39,848 nucleotides of DNA from a virus, in the IMG/VR virus record IMGVR_UViG_3300022213_000017, positions 1-39,848 of that record; one strand, 5' to 3'. The notes below the pieces were generated by a model. It had not been told where the DNA came from. It saw only the letters and a list, made by a program, of their open reading frames with translations, and searched no databases. Positions 7,610 through 14,665 of the stretch are shown here, in pieces; positions within the stretch are counted from its first letter, which is position 1, and each line of letters opens with the position of its first letter. Both the position numbers and the translations under genes were made by a program.

Positions 7610-8235
7610 GCGACGCACTCCGGCACCGCGACCAGCGTCGCGCGCAAGTCCGCACAGGGAAACGCCGTCAGCACCGTGCGGCGCGTGCAGTTGATGACCG
7701 CGATGTGCTTCTTCTGGAGCGGCTTGACGAGCGTCAGGAATTGCCGGCGGAACTGGTCATACGGCGACTGCTGTTTGTTCGGATGCTCGCCGAAGAAATG
7801 CGCCTGCCCCCCGCTCGGCTGCATGTCATAGCCGAGCAAGATGATGCGGGCGGCGCCGTAGTGCACGGCGAGATTGACCGCCTGATAGCCCGAGTTCCGC
7901 CCGTTCTTCAGCCCGGTCGGGTCATGCTCGAGGCCGGATGGGCCGGTGTTCCGGAGCCGCTGCACGTCGGGATACTTCTGCGCCTGACCGACCCACGCGG
8001 AATGGTCGAGCGACCACTTCGGGCCGGTGAACGACGGCACGCCCTCGTGCCAGCGCCACCATTTGACGTCGCAGGCGTAGAGGGCATCCGCCCACGGCGC
8101 GAGCCGATAGGCGTCATTCACCACAATGACGCGGGCCTTGCCGCGGCAATAGTCGACATCCGCCGCCGTGAGGCTCGGCCCGGTGGCGACACAGACCACC
8201 GTCTCGCCCGGCCAGAGGCGCGGCACACTCACCAT
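7603..8235 (-). CDS. DUF115/Maf-like putative glycosyltransferase
   Basis: This 210-residue protein begins with a nucleotide-binding-like segment VVCVATGPSLTAADVDYCRG and then VIVVNDAYRLAPWADALYAC, followed by DVKWWRWH. GYQAVNLAVHYGAARIILLG follows later. This pattern is familiar from phage and bacterial proteins related to the DUF115 or motility accessory factor group, some of which transfer nonulosonic acids. The exact family is an inference. It overlaps the collagen-like gene by seven bases and opens the glycan cassette, so it probably acts in the same pathway. Confidence 0.6.
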   Translation of the reverse strand: MVSVPRLWPGETVVCVATGPSLTAADVDYCRGKARVIVVNDAYRLAPWADALYACDVKWWRWHEGVPSFTGPKWSLDHSAWVGQAQKYPDVQRLRNTGPSGLEHDPTGLKNGRNSGYQAVNLAVHYGAARIILLGYDMQPSGGQAHFFGEHPNKQQSPYDQFRRQFLTLVKPLQKKHIAVINCTRRTVLTAFPCADLRATLVAVPECVAC

Positions 8236-8840
8236 CGATCCGGCCCTCGGTCGCCCTTATCGCCCTTTTGCCCCGGTTTACCTTCCGGCCCGGCCGGGCC
8301 TGGCTTCCCGTCGCGCCCTGCCTTGACGCACAGCTGCCAGCCGGTCTTCCCGTCGCCCGGCCGGTCGGTCGTCGAGTCCCGCGCAATCCAGAGCGAGCCG
8401 CTCCACGTCACCAGGTCGCCAGGCCCGTAGGCGTCTGCCGCCGACCACACGCCTTTATAGGACGGCGACCACCACGGCAGCGCCAGCGAACGATCGCCGA
8501 CCCACAGCGTGATCGTCTTCTCGCCGTCGAACTCCATGCGCGTAATGTCGGCCGCGGTCAGCATGAGTCCGTCCTTTCCGTCCAGGCCCTTCTCGCCGGC
8601 TGGCCCCTGCGCCCCGTCCCGACCGTCACTCCCGTCGCGGCCGTTGGCCCCGTCCGCCCCCTTCTCGCCGGCTGGCCCCTGCGGCCCCTGCGCCCCGTCG
8701 CGGCCGTCTCGGCCGGGCACGGGTGCCCGCTGCTCGAGGATGGCAATCCGCGCCAGGAGCGGCTCGACCGCCGCGGCGACCACGGCGCGCATCACGGGCG
8801 CCAGGCCGCGCGAGATGAGCGCGAGTTCGGTATCAGTCAT
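8229..8840 (-). CDS. Collagen-like repeat protein with carbohydrate-binding-like segment
   Basis: This 203-residue protein has two blocks of Gly-X-Y repeats, at about residues 43-91 (GRDGRDGAQGPQGPAGEKG and onward) and 172-200. An N-terminal helix of about 35 residues could trimerise. Between the collagen blocks lies a folded segment with WWSPSYKGVW, then YGPGDLVTWSGSLWIARDST, which resembles short CBM5/12-type carbohydrate-binding modules. Such proteins usually form trimeric fibres on the virion. The gene lies between the portal and the glycan cassette, overlapping the portal by eight bases, so a capsid or neck fibre is likely, perhaps itself the glycan acceptor. Confidence 0.75.
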   Translation of the reverse strand: MTDTELALISRGLAPVMRAVVAAAVEPLLARIAILEQRAPVPGRDGRDGAQGPQGPAGEKGADGANGRDGSDGRDGAQGPAGEKGLDGKDGLMLTAADITRMEFDGEKTITLWVGDRSLALPWWSPSYKGVWSAADAYGPGDLVTWSGSLWIARDSTTDRPGDGKTGWQLCVKAGRDGKPGPAGPEGKPGQKGDKGDRGPDRW

Positions 8841-10221
8841 GGAGCACCATCACGTCACGCAGCAGCATCGCCACGAATCGCCGCTCCTGCGCGGCCTCGT
8901 CCTCGTCGGGCTCGTCGTCGTCGGGCGCGTCGACCACCGACCGGGCCGCCCCGGCGGTGGCGAACGGATCGGCCTTCGCATCGCGCTTGGCGAGGGCTTC
9001 GAGCGAGAAATTCTGTTGCTGCAAATACGGACTCTCGCCCCCGGTCACCGGGCCGAGGTCGAAGAACCGGCGCCGGGCTTCGTTCGGGGACATGCCGCCG
9101 GCCAACGCCTCGCGTGCCGCGGTCGAGCGCGTCGCCGAATCCATCCGCAGCAACGAATCGAGATCGAACTCCGTGCCGACGCGCGGGCGCGTCTGCCGGT
9201 CGAGCCCCAGCCCCTCGTCGAGCAACACTTCAATCGACTCGATGTGCGTCTGCAGGCACTGCGAGTAGTACTGCTGGTTCAGGGCTTCGATGTTGTTGTA
9301 GGCCGGCGCGGGCGCCACGCCCACCATATAGGGCGGCACATGGTAGGCCGTGCAGACGTTCTCGGCGGTCCAGCGCAGTTGCTCGATCAGTTGCGAGTCG
9401 ACCGCATTCATGCCCATGTCCTGATATTTCAGGTCGGCCCCGAGCACGGCGATGCGGCCCTGGTTGTCGCCGCTGAAATTGTCTTCCCAGGCCCGCTTGA
9501 TGTCCCGCTGCTGGTCGTCGCTCAGCATCACGGGCGACGTGAGAATGCCGCCCGGCCGCGAGCCGTTCGCAAAGAACGCGCTCGAGTTGTTCTGCACGCG
9601 CAAGCCCTGCACCGCGGCTAGGCCGCACGCCGTGAGCGGCGAGACCCCGCAGAGCGGGTGATAGAGCGCCACCATCACGTCATGGATGATTTCCGACGCC
9701 GGCACGACGACTTGCGAGCCGTCGATGCGCGACAGATTGTCCTGACTCAGCGCGTAGTAGACGTCCCCGTTCGGCGCCACGAGCGGCTTGACGCGCGTCG
9801 CGTCGAGCACATAGAGCCCGGTCACCACTTGCCGCTCGTCGCGGACTTTCAGGACGTAGGTATTGCCGTGAATGAGCTTCGAGGCGAGCCACTGTTCGAT
9901 GAACTTGATGCGCGTCTGGTAGTGATTCGGCTTGCGCAGCACCGGCGACCAGGCCGCGCTCTCGGTTTCCTGCCAGATGCCGTCCGCATCCTGCCGGACG
10001 AGTTTGATGCGTAGTTTCGCGATATCGGACGCAATGAGGGTGACGCAGGCGTAGACGGCGGCAAACGTCAGCACCGTGTCGGGCGTCTGCTCGATGCCGC
10101 GCTGCCAGGCTCCCGAGAACGGTTCGAGAATGCGATACCAGCCGCCGCTTGATGGCGTGGTGTAGGACGTCCCCGGCGGCGCCGCTTTCGTGCGCGTGAT
10201 GGTCAGGCCGAAGAGCGTCAC
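8833..10221 (-). CDS. Portal protein (HK97 family)
   Basis: This 462-residue protein is the portal, the dodecameric ring through which DNA enters and leaves the capsid. Family marks are the N-terminal VLTFAAVYACVTLIASDIAK, KPNHYQTRIKFIEQWLASKL and LIHGNTYVLKVRD, VPASEIIHDVM, HPLCGVSPLTACGLAAVQG, then NGSRPGGILTSP and the stem/crown segment ending VAPAPAYNNIEALNQQYYS. The C-terminus is acidic (DDDEPDEDEAAQ). A GTG start at 10221 overlaps the upstream stop (GTGA). Length is normal for the family. Confidence 0.93.
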   Translation of the reverse strand: MTLFGLTITRTKAAPPGTSYTTPSSGGWYRILEPFSGAWQRGIEQTPDTVLTFAAVYACVTLIASDIAKLRIKLVRQDADGIWQETESAAWSPVLRKPNHYQTRIKFIEQWLASKLIHGNTYVLKVRDERQVVTGLYVLDATRVKPLVAPNGDVYYALSQDNLSRIDGSQVVVPASEIIHDVMVALYHPLCGVSPLTACGLAAVQGLRVQNNSSAFFANGSRPGGILTSPVMLSDDQQRDIKRAWEDNFSGDNQGRIAVLGADLKYQDMGMNAVDSQLIEQLRWTAENVCTAYHVPPYMVGVAPAPAYNNIEALNQQYYSQCLQTHIESIEVLLDEGLGLDRQTRPRVGTEFDLDSLLRMDSATRSTAAREALAGGMSPNEARRRFFDLGPVTGGESPYLQQQNFSLEALAKRDAKADPFATAGAARSVVDAPDDDEPDEDEAAQERRFVAMLLRDVMVLHD

Positions 10222-10454
10222 TCCGCCACCAGATCGCGACGGCGATAGGTGCGCTTCCGTCGCACGGGCGCGACGATGACCGGCGCGGGCTCGGGCGCGG
10301 GCTCGGGCGCCGCGGCGACGTAGCCCGTCGTCAGCGAGACGAGCCGCCGACGGTGAAGGGCCGCGGCCGTGAGCGGCGACACACGGATGGTCTCGCCGAC
10401 GCGCAGCACGCGGCCCTCGTGGGTAAACGGCGCGATGACCGGCACGTCAATCAT
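10218..10454 (-). CDS. Small uncharacterised protein between capsid and portal genes
   Basis: This 78-residue protein has a compact N-terminal half (VPVIAPFTHEGRVLRVGETI) that looks like a small beta-barrel, then an Ala/Pro linker with repeated APEP, and a strongly basic C-terminus (VRRKRTYRRRDLV). The ATG at 10454 follows GAGG five bases away. Its position between the major capsid protein and portal suggests a head-associated protein, with the basic tail perhaps touching packaged DNA, but no family is recognised. Confidence 0.7.
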   Translation of the reverse strand: MIDVPVIAPFTHEGRVLRVGETIRVSPLTAAALHRRRLVSLTTGYVAAAPEPAPEPAPVIVAPVRRKRTYRRRDLVAE

Positions 10455-10475
10455 GCAGCCTCACAAGACACGGGA

Positions 10476-10506
10476 CGCGGCGGCGAGGTATCTCCCCGCC
10501 ACCGCG
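10476..10506 (-). other. Hairpin in capsid-gp intergenic gap
   Basis: A GC-rich inverted repeat with one mismatch and a four-base loop lies just after the capsid stop codon and before the next ribosome site. It has no T-run, so it is not a convincing terminator. It could limit read-through or protect the capsid message from 3' decay. Confidence 0.35.
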
Positions 10507-10519
10507 CCCCACTCACGGA

Positions 10520-12466
10520 CTAGCTCGGGCTGCCGACCGAGCCCCAGTTGACGTCGTCCATGTAGGCGACGGCACTGGTCCGGAGCTTCGCCCAGTTGAT
10601 CCACCGCTCCGCGCGGATGGCGATCGAGTTCGTCTGGAACATCGACACCATCGTCGTCGCCGTGGCACTCGACGAGTTGTTCGTCGGGTTGTCGAGCATC
10701 TGGAGCGAGGCTTCGCGCGAGATGTCGACGGCCACCTGCCCGTCGTCCGCCAACGCGATGTCGTTGGCTTTCGCGACGATGACCATGTTCCCGTAGCCCG
10801 ACTGATTCGCCGCATACTGCGACGCGATAACCGGGATGCCTTCGAGCGTGCCGCCGGTGACGGTCATGCCCGGGAACTCCTGCTGCCCGAGGCTGTTGCG
10901 CATGATGCTGAGCGCCAGCGCCAGCGTGTTCGGCATGATCAGCACGAGCCCGGACGGGTTGACGTTCGCCAGGATGAACTGCTCGAGCAGATTCATCAGG
11001 TCCGTCCGCGCGTTGTCCGCCGACGTGCCCGCCGAACTCAGCGCCGTCACACCGTTCGTGATCGAAGCCGGCGACACGTTCGCCGAGGACGCCTTGGCCG
11101 GGTCAACGAAGTCCGTGTCGATGCGCTCGACCACGGCGCCCGCGAGCGCCTCACGGACGAGGGCCTCGGCCGACGGCGACGAGAACCGCGCGAGTTCCTC
11201 GGTGATCACCGCGATAGCCGCGACCTTCGCGTAGGTCAACGTCTGCGCGTTGAAGCCGAAGCTGGTCAACGGCTTCGGCGCGCCCTGCCCGACCCAGTAG
11301 CCATCGCCGCCGCTCGTCTGGCCGGTGATGCGCACGTTGAAGGGCACGCGCTTGAGACCCGGCATCTTGCCGATGATGGTCATCGGCCGCAGGAACTCGA
11401 CGAACTCGCTCGTCAGGTTCGTCGGGTCCACGAGCGGCGACGCCCATGTCGTCTCGGTCGTCGTGCCCCCGGGCACCGCCGCGCGCAGATGCACATGCAG
11501 GCGGTCATCGCCCGGATACCGATGCTTCGCGATGTCGGCGGCCGAGACGTAGTTCCCTTTGTGCAGTTCGAGGAACGCGGCCATCTTGCACATCACGGCG
11601 CGCGCGAGCCCGATGCCCGGCGGCAGGGTTTCGCGGACGGTGATGATGCCCGAGCGGCTCTCGGAGGCCGCGGCCTGCGAGGTGCCGGTCACCGGCACGG
11701 CGGCGGCCTTGTTCATCTGCTCGACGGTGTCGAGGCGCGCCAGGTGGCTGTCGATGGCCTTGATTTCGTCGGTCAGCGTATCGAACTCGGCCTGCTTCTC
11801 GGGCGCGAGCGTGGAGCCGTCATCGGCGCCCAGCAGGTCGTTGAGCTTCGCGACTTTCGCGGTCTTCTCGGCCGCGAATGCGGCCTTGCGTTCGGCAATG
11901 GGTTTCATAGCATCGGCGCCCTTTCGCGCCAGTGTGACAACGCGGCCCGTAACGCCGGGCGTCCCCTCGTGCAATAAGCCCTGACCCGTGCCGAGCGCGG
12001 CGAGGTCTTGGGCGGCAATGGACTTGATCGTGGCAATAGTGGCCCCTCCGTTCGCGGGAATCGTGACGGCCGACAGCTCGAGCCATTCCCATCGCAGGAA
12101 CCGCTGGCCGAACGTGCCGTCAATCTGCGCGGTCTCGACGGCGCGGAAGCCGATCGACAGCCCGCGGACGAGCCCTGCGCGGATGAGCGTCCAGGCCTCG
12201 TCGATGCGCGCGAGCACCCCGGCGGGCGCAATCTGCGCGCGGATTTCGATACCGGCCTTCGTGACTGTGGCGGCGATGACGTGCCCGATCGGTTGATCGG
12301 CGCGGTGCTGCCAGAGCAGCGGAATCGGGAGTTTGAAGGCCGCGCCGGCGGGCTCGACGATATCGCCCATGCGGTCGGTCTCGGGCGTGCTGGCGAGGCC
12401 CTCGATGATGCGGGCGGACTCGTCAGCGGATTTGATGGTGAAGAGACTGACGGCGCGCGTGAGCAT
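10520..12466 (-). CDS. Prohead protease fused to HK97-type major capsid protein
   Basis: This 648-residue protein joins three parts. Residues 1-165 are a U35-type prohead protease with His54 in LWQHRADQPIGHVI, Ser104 in RGLSIGFRAV and Glu130 in WLELSAVTIPAN. Residues about 190-260 form a charged coiled coil, as in a scaffold or delta domain. Residues about 280-648 are the HK97-fold major capsid protein, with GKMPGLKRVPFNVRI, the GAPKPLTSFGFNAQTLTY strand region, ITEELARFSSPSAEALVRE (spine helix) and FPGMTVTGGTLEGIPVI. The protease would cleave the scaffold and free the capsid subunit during maturation. The ATG at 12466 has only a weak GTGAG site, and a terminator-like hairpin lies upstream, so a separate promoter is expected but not obvious. 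Confidence 0.9.
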   Translation of the reverse strand: MLTRAVSLFTIKSADESARIIEGLASTPETDRMGDIVEPAGAAFKLPIPLLWQHRADQPIGHVIAATVTKAGIEIRAQIAPAGVLARIDEAWTLIRAGLVRGLSIGFRAVETAQIDGTFGQRFLRWEWLELSAVTIPANGGATIATIKSIAAQDLAALGTGQGLLHEGTPGVTGRVVTLARKGADAMKPIAERKAAFAAEKTAKVAKLNDLLGADDGSTLAPEKQAEFDTLTDEIKAIDSHLARLDTVEQMNKAAAVPVTGTSQAAASESRSGIITVRETLPPGIGLARAVMCKMAAFLELHKGNYVSAADIAKHRYPGDDRLHVHLRAAVPGGTTTETTWASPLVDPTNLTSEFVEFLRPMTIIGKMPGLKRVPFNVRITGQTSGGDGYWVGQGAPKPLTSFGFNAQTLTYAKVAAIAVITEELARFSSPSAEALVREALAGAVVERIDTDFVDPAKASSANVSPASITNGVTALSSAGTSADNARTDLMNLLEQFILANVNPSGLVLIMPNTLALALSIMRNSLGQQEFPGMTVTGGTLEGIPVIASQYAANQSGYGNMVIVAKANDIALADDGQVAVDISREASLQMLDNPTNNSSSATATTMVSMFQTNSIAIRAERWINWAKLRTSAVAYMDDVNWGSVGSPS

Positions 12467-12519
12467 GGCTCACGCAGTAGCCTGTACGTGCTGATAGGTG
12501 TGAGGATTTATTCAGTAGG

Positions 12520-12556
12520 AAAAACGACACGCGGCAGAGCGTTGCACTCTGCCGCG
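12520..12556 (-). terminator. Probable intrinsic terminator after the pentamer array
   Basis: A perfect 10-bp stem (12547-12556 with 12530-12539) encloses a seven-base loop. On the minus strand it is followed, five bases later, by five T residues at 12524-12520. It lies between the pentamer array and the capsid gene and would end transcripts coming through the array. The short gap before the T-run makes it less than ideal. Confidence 0.5.
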
Positions 12557-12572
12557 CGATGGAACATTACCT

Positions 12573-13098
12573 GCCAAGCGTCGCCATGCCCGTCCACGAG
12601 TCGCCCAGCCCGGCCCCGCCTCGTCTGCCGCGCCACGCCCTGCCTCGCCCTGCCGCGCCAATCCACGCCGTGCCACGTCTGCCTTGCCGGGCCTGACCGA
12701 GCCGGGCCTTACCGAGCCGCGCCATGCCTCGTCTGCCGTGCCGTGTCCGTCCACGCCTTGCCCTACCTAGGCGGCCGCGCCAAGCCACGCCCAGCCCGGC
12801 CACGCCTCGCCGAGCCTCGCCCGGCCTAGCCCTTCCTCGTCTGCCATGCCCTGCCCCGCCGCGCCGGTCCGTGCCATACCCGGTCTGCCGCGCCAAGCCC
12901 GGCCTCGCCGCGCCGTGCCCCGCCGCGCCTCGTCTGCCGTGCCCAGCCACGCCCGGCCGCGCCATGCCTTGCCGCGTCTGCCGCGCCGTGCCAGTCCTTG
13001 CCCCGCCGTGCCCGGCCGGTCCTGACCTCGCCACGCCACTCCGAGCCCCGCCTGACCGTGCCGCGCCATGCCTTACCGCGTCTGCCGTGCCGTGACCT
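12573..13098 (-). repeat. Degenerate pentamer array (NNGGC)n punctuated by AGAC
   Basis: About 525 bases are built of five-base units that read GCCNN on the plus strand (NNGGC on the transcribed minus strand), with the last two bases of the unit nearly free. The five-base register is shifted by the exact tetramer GTCT (AGAC on the minus strand) at 12623, 12677, 12731, 12839, 12883, 12932, 12976 and 13080. Between successive tetramers lie 10, 10, 20, 8, 9, 8 and 20 units; the first 20-unit block is split by a variant tetramer GGCG. Frames across it are open on both strands only because stop codons are rare in this composition. It starts right after the stop of the gene at 13105 and ends before a terminator-like hairpin. 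Confidence 0.9.
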
Positions 13099-13104
13099 TC
13101 CGCC

Positions 13105-13569
13105 TTACGCCGCCGCCGAGCGCAGCGACCGCGTCAGGCCCGTAATCCGCTCGACGAGCCCGTCAATCTCCGGCGCCAGCCCGAGCGGTTGCGCCAAGTC
13201 ATACGCGCGCCGAAGGTGGCCCGAGGCCACCTCCAGCGTGTAGATGAGCACTTCGCGCGACGCCGCCGGGTCGAGCCCGATGCGGTCGACCCGCTGATAG
13301 CCGGACTCCTGCACGGACAAATCCCGGACGTAACAGGGCGTCTTGATGACGCGCTCCTCAGTCGTGACTTGCACCGTCACCGACCCGATGATTTCCCGCG
13401 CGCGTTGCAGCCAGTAACGCTCGGCGGCCCGCTGCACGTTCCAATCGAAGAGCGCATGCAGCGGACTCGTCTTGTGCTTGGCGGCCTTGATCAGCCGGCG
13501 AGGAGAAATCCGACCGTCTGAATCTTCCAGCGCCAAGACCGCGAAATTCTGCGCAGTCGTCAGCTTCAC
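13105..13569 (-). CDS. Uncharacterised partner protein of the array operon
   Basis: This 154-residue protein has no family I recognise. It begins KLTTAQNFAVLALEDSDGRI, a helix that looks like the start of a small helical or wHTH-like domain, followed by basic segments (RRLIKAAKHKTSPLHALFDW). A strand-rich middle (VTVQVTTEERVIKTPCYVRD) and a helical C-terminus (LEVASGHLRRAYDLAQPLG) follow. The start is GTG at 13569, overlapping the RAMP-like gene's stop as GTGA, so the two are translationally coupled. It ends seven bases before the pentamer array, the third part of the unit. A nucleic-acid role is likely from charge and context only. Confidence 0.8.
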   Translation of the reverse strand: MKLTTAQNFAVLALEDSDGRISPRRLIKAAKHKTSPLHALFDWNVQRAAERYWLQRAREIIGSVTVQVTTEERVIKTPCYVRDLSVQESGYQRVDRIGLDPAASREVLIYTLEVASGHLRRAYDLAQPLGLAPEIDGLVERITGLTRSLRSAAA

Positions 13570-14348
13570 GACGCCACCCCCCGCAGTTGCCGGCGCGAGA
13601 GCTCCACGCTATACCAGTCCAGCAGTTCTCTCGTCTGGTCGTCATACGCGACGGGCTGCGCCATCGCGTGTTCCTGCTGCTCGCGCCCGCCCTCGCGCAC
13701 GATGCGCAGGAAATCCGCGTCGTCCGCGTCGACGATCCGGAACTGCCCGAACCGCCCCGAGCCCTTCTGCTGCCGCCAGTCCCCGATCCCCATCGTGATG
13801 CCGGCGGCCGCGAGCAGATTGACCACGGCCTGATGACGGATGAGCGGCTGCACGAACGTGATGTTCACGACGCACGCCCACTCCGGCAAGAGCGCCCGCG
13901 TCCGGATGTCCGGCGTGCGGTTCATGTCGGCGGAACGCACTGGCGTCATGAACAATTTCGGCACCCCGTAGATGCCGACGTAGTGACGGTCGACCCACGT
14001 CAGCCGCCCGACGACGGCCTTCTTCGCCCCCGGCATGTCGAGCGCCGACGTCGAAATCGCGTTTTTGAACGCGGTCGAGAGCACCGCGAGCAGCGTCGGT
14101 TCCGACGAGTCAGACAGCGTATAGGGCGACGCGCGATATTCCGCCACCGGGTCGTGCTTCAGCGTCGTCGCCTTTTCGACGCTGCCCTTCTTGCCCCGAG
14201 GAAGCACCAGTTCGCGCCACACCTTTTCGGAGATGCGGTTCATGATGAGCGGCGAATCTCCGACGATGTGGCACTTCACCGTGCCCGTCGTGACCGTGAG
14301 AATGTCGGAGATTTCAGTGGAAGTTGTCTTAGACTTGGCAGCAGCCAT
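13566..14348 (-). CDS. RAMP-like (Cas7/Cas5-type fold) phage protein of unknown function
   Basis: This 260-residue protein has an N-terminal strand and loop (VKCHIVGDSPLIMNRISEK, about residues 24-42), a basic stretch (LVLPRGKKGSVEK), a helix LLAVLSTAFKNAISTSALD, and near the C-terminus MGIGDWRQQKGSGRFGQFRI at residues 186-205. The last part fits the glycine-rich loop GhG-x(5,6)-GxG of RAMP proteins, which bind RNA in CRISPR effector complexes. The RAMP reading is an inference from this loop and the overall layout. The ATG at 14348 has AGGAGG nine bases upstream inside a small hairpin loop. It is the first gene behind a strong promoter and is coupled to the downstream gene. Confidence 0.8.
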   Translation of the reverse strand: MAAAKSKTTSTEISDILTVTTGTVKCHIVGDSPLIMNRISEKVWRELVLPRGKKGSVEKATTLKHDPVAEYRASPYTLSDSSEPTLLAVLSTAFKNAISTSALDMPGAKKAVVGRLTWVDRHYVGIYGVPKLFMTPVRSADMNRTPDIRTRALLPEWACVVNITFVQPLIRHQAVVNLLAAAGITMGIGDWRQQKGSGRFGQFRIVDADDADFLRIVREGGREQQEHAMAQPVAYDDQTRELLDWYSVELSRRQLRGVAS

Positions 14349-14384
14349 GCGGACCCGCCTCCTGTGCGGGTATTCGTGCGGTCA

Positions 14385-14418
14385 GGGGCTGCGCGTGTTG
14401 ATGGCACGTATCAGCCCC
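14385..14418 (-). promoter_or_regulatory. Nested hairpin in the leader of the array operon
   Basis: The untranslated leader between the promoter and the gene starting at 14348 contains a perfect 7-bp outer stem (14412-14418 with 14385-14391) and a 4-bp inner stem (14405-14408 with 14394-14397) around a seven-base loop. A second short stem places the AGGAGG ribosome site in a loop. These could tune translation or bind the operon's own products. Confidence 0.4.
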
Positions 14419-14452
14419 GTCTTACGTTCCTACCTTACTCTACACGCGCGAG

Positions 14453-14479
14453 ATTATACCTCCCGCCGGCCGAGTGCAA
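14453..14479 (-). promoter_or_regulatory. Sigma70-type promoter for the array operon
   Basis: A perfect -10 box TATAAT is read at 14458-14453 on the minus strand, with TTGCAC as a partial -35 at 14479-14474 and 15 bases between. The box stands out in this GC-rich genome. It lies just after the ribbon-helix-helix gene and would give a leader of about 95 bases before the RAMP-like gene. Confidence 0.65.
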
Positions 14480-14482
14480 GCC

Positions 14483-14665
14483 CTATTTGTTCGAGGGCGT
14501 CGAGGCCCGCACCGACAACACCCGCCGCACGAGCGCCGAGATGGACACGCCGCGCTGCCGCGCGAGCGCCGCGAGATGGTCGTGCTGGCGGGCGGGCACC
14601 CAGATACTCACGCTCGACCCAGGCTCCGAGGCCTTCGGCCGACCGCGCGGGCGTTTCTCACTCAT
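14483..14665 (-). CDS. Small ribbon-helix-helix DNA-binding protein
   Basis: This 60-residue protein opens with a basic RPRGRPK stretch like an AT-hook, then SSVSIWVPARQHDHLAALAR, a short strand followed by a helix, and ISALVRRVLSVRA as the second helix. This is the pattern of Arc/CopG-type repressors, which bind operators as dimers through the strand. It overlaps the terminase stop (ATGA), and its end lies four bases from the -35 of the next promoter, so it may regulate that promoter or its own operon. Confidence 0.8.
   Translation of the reverse strand: MSEKRPRGRPKASEPGSSVSIWVPARQHDHLAALARQRGVSISALVRRVLSVRASTPSNK

Noticed and set aside
8268-9621. Plus-strand frames of about 400 and 370 codons opposite the collagen-like and portal genes
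   Set aside because: Both lie antisense to well-supported genes, and their products are Arg/Pro-rich without family features.
10476-10506. Terminator after the capsid gene
   Set aside because: The hairpin has no following T-run on either strand, so it was listed only as a hairpin.
12567-13095. Long open frames across the pentamer array on both strands (Arg/Gly- or Pro/Arg-rich products)
   Set aside because: They are open because the array's composition makes stops rare. The tetramer spacers shift frame repeatedly, no ribosome site is present, and frames on both strands are equally open.
12573-13098. CRISPR array
   Set aside because: There are no repeated 20-40 base units with unique spacers, and no cas1, cas2 or leader. 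The repeat is a degenerate 5-mer.
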